Assembly (NCBI GenBank): GCA_001179505.1
Contig: CDMY01001045.1
Location: forward strand, 17,304 to 81,303
Length of the DNA: 64,000 nt
Direction: 5' to 3'
Source of the DNA: Vitrella brassicaformis
Taxonomy: Eukaryota; Sar; Vitrellaceae
Shown here: positions 56,658 to 64,000 of the stretch, in pieces
How the letters are laid out: every line of letters starts with the position of its first letter
Position numbering within the stretch: position 1 is the first letter of the stretch
Notes under the pieces: generated by a model
What the model saw: the letters and a program-made list of their open reading frames with translations, nothing else
The model's database searches: none
Told to the model about the DNA's origin: nothing
Translations under genes and position numbers: made by a program

Positions 56658-58922
56658 ATGGTGAGAAAGAGCGTTAGTTACAGAAGATATTGACTCTCGC
56701 GCTGCACGGGATGCTCTTCTCGTGCTTTATTGCTCACACGTGGGATCCATATATGGGCGGCTGTGTTCTCTTCCGTGTTGTGTGTAGGCGAAGAGTCGTT
56801 GTGTGGCGTACACCTGCTGGCTGTGTGGCGGTCCGTTCCTGGCGCTGCACCACCTGTACCTCGGCAGGGACATCCAGTGGTTCCTCTGGTTCACCACTTT
56901 CGGCGGCTTCCTCGTCGGCTGGCTCAGCGACCTCTGCAAAATGCCAGACTACATTCGACAAGCTAACCTCAGCCAGAAATTCATGGCAAGTCAGACACAC
57001 ACGCAGTCGGGAGCCAGCCAGCCATCTGCACGCTCACACGCCCATCTCTCTCTCTGTTTGTGTGTGAATTTGTGGTGTGGTGCAGGAGCAGTATAGCAAG
57101 CGCGCCGGCGAGCACGTGTCGGAGTGGCAGATAGCCCGGTGGGCGGGCGCGGTGGCCTTCGCCGCACTCTACGAGGCCGTCCTGCTCCACGCTGTCAACG
57201 TCTACACGCCCACACTGCTGCACGGCTTCGTGCGCGCCCTCGGCCGGGCCATGGGCGTCTGGATGAGCTTCTCATCTGGCACCAAGAGGTCTTCCGTCAG
57301 GTGGGGGACTGACACAGACAGACAGACAGACAGCCACATGTACCTGGGTGTATCTCCATGTGTGTGAGTGTGTGTGTCTGTAGGTGGACGATTGTGGCTG
57401 CGTTGGTGTGTGAGCTGCTGTTGGGCTCTCTGGCGGCGCCTCTCGCGAGGGTCTATGGCGAAAGGTGGCCGCACAGGAGAAGCTACGCCGAAACTGACAT
57501 ACACAGTAAGCAAAGCACTCCCCGTCCCCATGGATGGATGAAGGCATCGCCCGCCCGTCCGTCAGATCTTGTGAGCGTCCTGGGCTCCCTTGTGGCTGCC
57601 GTCGCCGCGTGGAAGACGCAGAGGTCCGCTCCGCACACTAATGGATGGACAAATGGAGTCGGTGTGTATGTTGTATTGTTTGTGTATGTGTGTGTGTGTG
57701 TTATTTGGTTTCAGGTACCGCAGCGCTTTGCGCGCGCGGCACTTCTGCGTGCGGCTGCCTTTCATCACACTCGCGGCGCTCGTGTGGAGCGCACTCCTCT
57801 TCTCGGGTACACACACAACACACACACGCAGTGCCACCCACCCATATGTCCATCTCTGTGTGTGTGTGTGTGTGTGTGGCTCCCAGCGTTGTACCACCAC
57901 ATGGAGGTGCCCGACGCCGATAACCCCACCAAGACCCGGAAACTCAAAGACGTGGGCTGCCCTGCCCACCCACACACGAACGTTCTGTTGTGATGATGCC
58001 TCTCCTCTCGTCTCGTCTGCTGCGTGTGCGTACGTACGGGTGGGTGCAGATGTGGCAGGAGTTTGTCCGGTCCGACTCCTACCTCCAGCTCAAGGCGGTG
58101 CGCTGCACACCACACACACTTACACATCACACATCACACACAAACAAACCGCCGTGTGTGTGTTGGGACCTTGCCTTGTCTGTCCACCCCTCAGGTGGTC
58201 GACAGGTGGAGCAAGCTGGTCAAGGAGAAGGTCGGTCGCCTCAACACACAGAACCGAACAGAACAGAACAGAACAGGCCACACACACATTGCACCCCTCC
58301 CTCATGACTCCCTGGTGTCACTGTGTCGGCCTTGTGTGTATTGTGTCGGCCTTGTCAGGGTGTGCTTGAGGGGCTGCAGGACATAGCGCAGGAGATGGGG
58401 CTCTTCGACGAGAACACACCCAGGTGGACGGACTACCAGGTACTCGGCGTCAAATACGACGCCACCGACGCCGAAATCAAAGCAAGGTACGCAGCGCAGC
58501 GCACGCACCTGAGTCACACGCCTGCGCCTCTCTTCGTGTGAATCATACGCACCACAACACAACACAACGCAACACAGCCTTGCTTGTCTGTCAATGGTTG
58601 GTTGGTTGGTTGGGTGATATATAATATATGGGCAGGTATCGCCAGTTGGCGAAGCTGTACCACCCCGACAAGAGCACTGACGAGGACAGTGCGGCCAAAA
58701 TGGCCCAGGTCAACGAAGCCTACAGGAGACTCATCGCCAGAACACCAGACACCACCGACCGTAGGCAGGCACACAAACAAACACGCCAATTGACACAGGA
58801 GGGGAGGGGACAGCCACGCACGACGGACGGATGGATGGCACGTTTGTCTGGTTGGTTGGTTCTTGTGTCCGTTCGTTTGTTCCACCCTTGGTTGGTCAGG
58901 GCAAGGCAAGGAGGAGCTCTGA
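56658..58922 (+). CDS. DNAJC22: DNAJC22-like TM2 plus J-domain protein
   Basis: Twelve exons: 56658-56660, 56788-56985, 57086-57300, 57384-57505, 57566-57623, 57715-57806, 57887-57951, 58050-58097, 58195-58230, 58359-58486, 58636-58760 and 58900-58922 (370 aa; human about 340). The N-terminus is a TM2-type unit, MAKSRCVAYTCWLCGGPF, then HHLYLGRDIQWFLW, as in DNAJC22/Wurst. About five further helices follow, then a C-terminal J domain (YQVLGVKYDATDAEIKARY, KLYHPDKS) with an intact HPD for Hsp70 stimulation. The fly homologue works in clathrin-mediated endocytosis. The ATG sits alone before GTGAGA, so intron 1 begins immediately after the start codon; this start is inferred. The second intron appears to use a GC donor (ATG then GCAAGT). 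Confidence 0.88.
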
Positions 58923-59737
58923 CGCTGCTGATATCAGCTGACGGTGCCGGTGTGGCGGGTTGGCGGGCGGGGTGATTGTGTTTCGCCTACTTATCTTCCC
59001 TCTCTCCCACACCTTCATTCACTCATCGACGGAGGTTTTTTTGCTGCACACCATGCAGCTCAGCTCACGGCACCACTGACAGTGTGTGTACATTGCTTGA
59101 CTTCCTCCCCCTCCCCACTCGCCTCTCCCCCGCTGGCTCTCGCCCTCGCCCTTGCCTTGCCTTGCCTTGCCTTGCCACCCACCCACTCCCTCCCTCACTC
59201 ACTGCTGTAGACTACCTCAGTGAAGTCACACAAGGCGACAACCACACACGACACACGACAGACGGACACATCCATCCATCCACCTCGCGTGTGTGCGTGT
59301 GTGCGTGTGTGCGTGAGGGGGCCGGGTCGCCGATGTATGTACTTGTGTATGTGTTCGTATTTGTGACTCTTGAGTGAGAGAGGCGAGAGAGTGCTGCCGC
59401 TACTATTACTACTGCTGCTGCTACTGCTGCTGCTATGTACATACAAACATCATGTGCATGCGTTCTTGACGTTTGGCGTTTGGCGTGGCTGGATGGATGG
59501 ATGGAGGACACACACGAGCCGCCGTTGATTGAAACAAGCCAAGCACGCAAAGTCGCCCACTCATCAGCCAGACCCCACAACACCACCAATCCCTCTCTCT
59601 CTCATCTCTCTCTCCCTCCCTCTCTCCCTCCCTCCCTACAGCATTCGCTCATCATTCTCTCCGCGTTCGTCCGTCTCACATCGTGAGCACCCACACTGAC
59701 CGGCAGGCTGGATAAGATAGGATGAGCTCAGATGAGA
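58923..59737. other. intergenic between convergent genes
   Basis: 3' flanks of DNAJC22 and L18. Contains CTTGC repeats (59155-59175), GTGTGC repeats (59290-59312) and TGC/TAC triplets (59398-59435). No exon recognised. Confidence 0.45.
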
Positions 59738-60062
59738 TCAGAAGTCCAGCCCCGCCGCTCTCGCACCCTCAGCCACGGCTTTCACCTTACCATGATACCT
59801 ACACACAACACAACACAACAGAATGTAGCACAACAAACATCCCACAAGTCGGCCGACCCACTGTGGCGTGTCACATCGTCACATCGTCACAGGCGTACGT
59901 ACCTGTACTGTCCCCTGTCGAACCAGACTTTCCATATGCCCTTCTCCAGCGACTTCTTCCCCAGCAGCTTCCCAACCTCATACGCCGCCGCCACCGTGTC
60001 GCCGTTCAAGCGCTCGCCAGCTCCTGACACACCCACCAATGGCACCGATGGGATGAGCGTTG

Positions 60063-60093
<31 letters not shown>

Positions 60094-60700
60094 AGCCAAT
60101 ACAGCATCCATCCATCCATCCATCTATCGACCTCGCTCACTGACAATCCTTCCTTAAGTACCTACCCATTCTGGTGGGCACAGATCTGAGCAATGGTCTG
60201 ATCTCCGGGCTCAGTGTGCACGCCGACGCGAGCGTGTGGTAGACCTCGTCGTCGACCACCATGGCGTAGATGTGGTTGTTGGACTTCTTGACCGTGATCC
60301 GCGGCCGCCGCTCACCCAAGTGGATGTCCTCGGGCACGTCCGCCGCCTTCGCACCCACTGGCGTCTTGGCAACCTCCTCCTCAACCTGAGCGAGCGATTG
60401 ATGAATGAATGGATCAGCCAGTGGCTGGCTGCATCCCATCTGTCCATCCACCCACCCCTGTCTGCCCACCGTAGTGTCAGGTTGTTCCGGCGGCGGGGCG
60501 TCATCGGCTTCGGCAGCGAGGACAGCTGACGCCGGCAGCCTGCGTTGCCGGGCCTGCCACCGGTGGGATCTCTGAGATGTCGGTGAGGATGAGCTTCTGA
60601 GGGAGAGGAGGGGGAGCGGGGAGCCGGGAGAGGAGAGGAAGGCGTCCGCCGAGGCGGCGATGCAGATCATGCTGACCACACACTGAGCCAGCCACTTCAT
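59738..60700 (-). CDS. rpl18: plastid ribosomal protein L18 (uL18), nucleus-encoded
   Basis: Four exons: 60700-60470, 60385-60166, 60023-59903 and 59798-59738 (210 aa). The leader is a signal peptide ([20 protein letters not shown]) with Phe at the predicted cleavage site (FLSSPG) and a Ser/Arg-rich transit peptide, typical of proteins sent to a complex plastid. The mature part is bacterial-type uL18: [30 protein letters not shown], the [14 protein letters not shown] helix, [20 protein letters not shown] and the end [10 protein letters not shown]. It binds 5S rRNA in the large subunit. Its presence argues for a plastid with active translation. It shares a 205-bp gap with the PH-domain gene. 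Confidence 0.93.
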
Positions 60701-60905
60701 TTCGAAGACCACAAGGCTGGTTTCTCCTCTTCGCAGATCTCGCAAAGGCGAGCTTATTTGGCGCCAAGCTCGCATTCCCCTCGGCGCTGCTTCCCCTAAG
60801 CGAAGGCCGTATAAGGCGCTGTAGGCCAGAAGCCAGCTCCGGGGAGGTTTGTCAGCCGTGCTGGCTTTTGGTGCCGCCGGTGACTGAGTGGCGTGCCGTA
60901 CGGCC
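60701..60905. promoter_or_regulatory. shared promoter region of L18 (-) and PH-domain gene (+)
   Basis: Carries TTCGCAGATCTCGCAAAG and GGCGAGCTTATTTGG back to back at about 60730-60761, then CCAAGCTCGCATT at about 60764-60776 in the opposite orientation. These are all variants of the recurrent divergent-gap element. Confidence 0.55.
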
Positions 60906-63900
60906 ATGGCGTCCGAGTACATGTGCGCCCCACTGGCGGCGCTGAGAGCCAAGCAGCAGCAGCACCAGCAGCAGCAGCAGCCAGGCTCGACGCCCGTCAA
61001 CGGCAGCCCGCACTCTGACCTTAGCACGGCGTCGTCGCGCAGAAGGGTGAGCGAACCACAACAGACACCGGCACACAGACAGACAGACAGACAGACAGAC
61101 ACTGAAGCAGACAGGAAAGGCAGCTCCCATGTGTGTGTGTTCTGACTCACTCGTTGGGTCGTTTCTGTTTGTTGTGTGTTCAGCATCCTTTGACGAAGCG
61201 GGGGCGTCGTCTGGGCCGTCTTGTGGAGCGCTGGGCGGAGTTCCATGGGTCCCATCTGCTGTGCTTCGACCACCCCAACGACACCCACCCACGCCGCAGC
61301 ATCGACCTGCTCGGCTGCGACGCGTCACCCATCAGCAAATCGCACCTCCCATTATGCGGCAAAGGCAAGGTGCTCTCCCTCCACCCCCCAGCCATCTTTG
61401 GCGAGCGCCGCGCCGCCCCCTTCCTGCCCTTCTTCTGCCGAGGCATCCCGGAGAACGATGACGACGGCTGTGGGGGCGGCGGGCTGGAGGAGAATGACTG
61501 TCCGTCGACGGGCAACGGCACCACTGGCACCGACAGCCCGCTGGACACCGACCGTCGGGAGACTGAGGAGGGGGGGTGGTATGTGCGCTTGAGCGGGTCG
61601 CAGTGGGGTTCCCAGGCGGTGTATCTGCAGCTGCCGTCTGAGGATGAGCGCGACGCACTGGTGGAGGCCATCCGGGAGCTGGGGAGCATCAGGCGGTCGC
61701 AGGAGGGAGGATGGGCCGAGGGGGACCGTGACGACCATGAGGTACGTCCATCGATCGACAAACAGACAGGCGGGGAGGGAGGGAGGGGAGGAGAAGACAA
61801 GACGGGCATCCAATGTCTGTCTCTGCTCTGTTCTGTTCTGTTTGTTGTTCGTCGTCTATGCCTTCCTTCGTAGCTGAATGAGGCCAGCTCCGGCAGCCGG
61901 CTGCTGCTCCCTGACCTGCAGCCGGGGTCGCCGGCGCCCTGCTCATTTCCCCCGGCGCCCTGCTCCTTCCCCCCTGCAGCCGCCACACGCGAGCCGCGCA
62001 CAGTGCTCTCCCGCTTCCTCAAGACCTGGTCGAGCACTGTCAAAGGCTCCCCATCCCCAACGCGCCACCTGCCCCACCACCACTCTCACACCCAGGCGGC
62101 CCCCCCTTCATCCCCCACCCACTGTGACCATCTTCAGCAGCAGCAGCAGCAGCAGCAGAAGGACATTCAGCTTGAGCAGCCTGAGAGTCAGCTGACCAGC
62201 CTGCCGCTGACCAAGGACATGATTCACCATGGCGACCAAGACCATGACCATGACTATGATCAGGAGCAGGACAAGTGTGTGGGCAGCACCCACACGGGCC
62301 TCAGTGGCAGTGGCAGTGGCAGCGGACGGGCGTCGACCACTGAGGGGGAGAGCCCCCTGCTGGGGGACAACCAGACGTCGTGTGGCGGGGAGGGGAGCGG
62401 CAGCGGCAGCGGCAGTGGCAGTGGGAGCGGCGCCATGACGACGGACAGCGGGCTCTTCTGCTCGCCGGTGAGCCATGCTTATGGGCAGGGCGGGAGCGAC
62501 GATGTCGCGCCGCACGACATACCCGACGAGATGACGGAAGGTGGGTAATTCGCCAGCTGACGTGGGATGGATGGATGGAGGGATGGATGGATGGGTTACA
62601 TGTGTGTGTGTGTGTGTGTGTTGACTGACTATTGTGTGTGCCTCACTGGAGGTTCAGATGAGCAAAGTCCTCATGACAATTTGGGGTCCAAGAAGCCGAC
62701 GAGGCGGTCGGCCAACCGGAGGGAGGTGTATAGGCCAGGCCAGTCCTCGCCAAGGATACATGTACCGTCACAAACCCGCACACACGCAACACAACACAAC
62801 ACAACACAACACGGGGGCTCGCGCGATGCCTCCTTACCCTCTCTCTCTCTCTGTGTGTGTGCGGCTCCATCCATCAGAATCTGTCCAGCAGTTGTTACAA
62901 CCGCAATGTCGATGCCACGCACTGGGAGCCGCCCAACGGGTGAGATGAGAGAGGCAGAATCACCCCCACCTCACACACACACACATACACACATACTCGC
63001 ATACTCACAACGATCCTTGCCTGCCCGTCTCTGTCTGCCTGTCTGTCTGTCTGTCAGCGAGACGCCCACCGAGGCCTTGAATCGGGCGCAAGACCTAGCG
63101 TGGTACACACATACGAACCCACACAAAAGGAGCCACACAACACAGACGTTTGCCATTCTCTGCATCTGATGTGTCCGGTCCGGCCCATGTCTGTCGGTCA
63201 GGAATTTTGACCTGGATAAGGCCGAGAAGGCGCTGAGGCCGTACATCAAGACCGGCCTGCTGCACAGCCTCACCTACGCCGAAGTCGCATTCCTCCGGGT
63301 AAATCGACGACAAGAGGGAAACACAGAGGGAGGGAGAACAAAGACGTGTGTGTATGGTATGCCCCCGATTTCCTTGGTCTGGTTGTGCAGGTGCTGGTGA
63401 CTGGCCGGAAGGCTCACGCGTACGAGTGCATCGACCGGATCACTGACACCGAGCACATCAGGGACGCCATCAGGTGCGTGCGACACACATAAACTCACTC
63501 ACAGGCACACGCCCACAGAGAGACAGGAGAGAGAGATGCATCAATCACATCAGGCCAGGCAGGCACCCACCTGTGCCTGTGTGTTGCCCGCCCCCCACCC
63601 CGCCCCCCACAGGACTCATTCGAGCCACCCGTGTTCGCCGTGCCCGTATCTGCCATACCAGCCGTCACCCACCACGACGTTCGACAACGGCAGCACGGCG
63701 GCCTCGACGGAGTCGTCGCCCGGCAAGAGGGAGAGCAGAGAGAGCCCCCCGTGGCCCTCACACCTGATCGACCTCGTCACTGCTGAGCTGCTGCTCTTCA
63801 GATCTGTCCTGTGTGTAAGCACCCACACACACAGGGAGGGAGGGAGGGAGGGATGGAAAGAGGGAGGGGCATGATGTGTGTGTGTCTTGTGTGTGTGTGT

Positions 63901-63975
63901 GTGCAGGTGATGATAGGTCATCGGCTGAGGGCCTTTCTGCTCTACAGACAGAGCTGGGGCATCTTCAGACGACTC
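60906..63975 (+). CDS. PH-domain protein, large, incomplete at the 3' end
   Basis: Ten exons are visible: 60906-61046, 61184-61741, 61874-62540, 62658-62761, 62878-62939, 63058-63102, 63202-63298, 63391-63473, 63613-63814 and 63907-63975; the gene continues past the window. The N-terminus has Gln runs. A PH-like domain follows in exon 2 (KRGRRLGRLVERWAEFHGSH, LLCFDH, and WYVRLSGSQW to SEDERDALVEAIREL), interrupted by a Gly/Asp-rich insert. Exon 3 is low complexity: a CAG-encoded Gln run at about 62136-62160, a His/Asp run and Ser-Gly repeats (about 62304-62330 and 62395-62430). Later exons are more folded (DLDKAEKALRPYIKTGLLHS). It is probably a phosphoinositide-binding scaffold or signalling protein. 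Confidence 0.66.
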
Positions 63976-64000
63976 GGTGAGTGAGTCGGCCAAGAAAAGC

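Noticed and set aside
57202-57531. 109-codon minus-strand frame opposite DNAJC22
   Set aside because: Antisense shadow spanning an intron with a GACA run; no supporting motif.
1-64000. CRISPR array, bacterial operon, rRNA cluster or autonomous transposon
   Set aside because: Repeats here are simple microsatellites or single foldbacks; spliceosomal introns interrupt nearly all genes; no transposase, integrase, reverse transcriptase or rRNA stretch was recognised. tRNA genes were not tested systematically.

Overview
The window is nuclear DNA from a eukaryote with dense, short-intron genes. It looks like a plastid-bearing protist, and a chromerid alga such as Vitrella is my best guess; that genus is an inference, not something proved here. 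The evidence is: GC-rich coding exons of about 60-300 nt; introns of about 70-150 nt ending in TG repeats plus CAG; a nucleus-encoded plastid ribosomal protein L18 behind a signal peptide and transit peptide; and animal-type single-chain ATP-citrate lyase, Dispatched-like, TM2-domain and DNAJC22-like genes. No operons, rRNA, CRISPR array or recognisable transposon gene was seen. Exon models come from reading frames, GT-AG sites and phase matching by eye, without transcripts.

Layout. After the 3' end of a plus-strand membrane-protein gene (58-894) come two paralogous minus-strand genes that fuse a MYND zinc finger to a cyclophilin-type domain (A, 2438-5325; B, 7759-10659). A plus-strand MYND gene (C, 5495-7191) lies between them. 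Then follow an SLC35F-like transporter (11156-12607, minus), gene D sharing C's N-terminal motif (12941-14070, plus), FAHD1 (15160-16837, minus) and ATP-citrate lyase (17210-22835, plus). Next are a short-chain dehydrogenase (24667-26763, minus), a Dispatched-like RND protein with EGF-like repeats (27043-32821, plus), a tetraspanin-like gene interrupted by an assembly gap (34691-36574, minus), a small basic protein (36690-37136, plus) and an unknown gene (38937-40102, minus). The last third holds acylphosphatase (40343-41025, plus), a divergent alpha-type tubulin (41595-44419, minus), an MLH3-type endonuclease domain without its ATPase domain (45040-46337, plus), a multi-pass membrane protein (47182-49454, minus), a plastid-targeted protein (50103-52836, plus), a Frizzled-CRD-like/EGF/TM2 protein (53359-56542, minus), DNAJC22 (56658-58922, plus), plastid L18 (59738-60700, minus) and a PH-domain protein running off the end (60906 onward, plus).

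The strongest structural pattern is strand alternation. Ten head-to-head gene pairs share short ATG-to-ATG gaps of about 116-650 bp, and the pairs lie tail-to-tail. At least six of the ten shared gaps carry variants of one sequence, GCAGATCTGCGAGCTTAG or its halves, which is a candidate promoter element. Some neighbours are related in function or family: the two TM2-family genes sit head to head, FAHD1 and ATP-citrate lyase (both central carbon metabolism) share one promoter region, and the MYND genes form a local expanding family with signs of gene conversion and decay.
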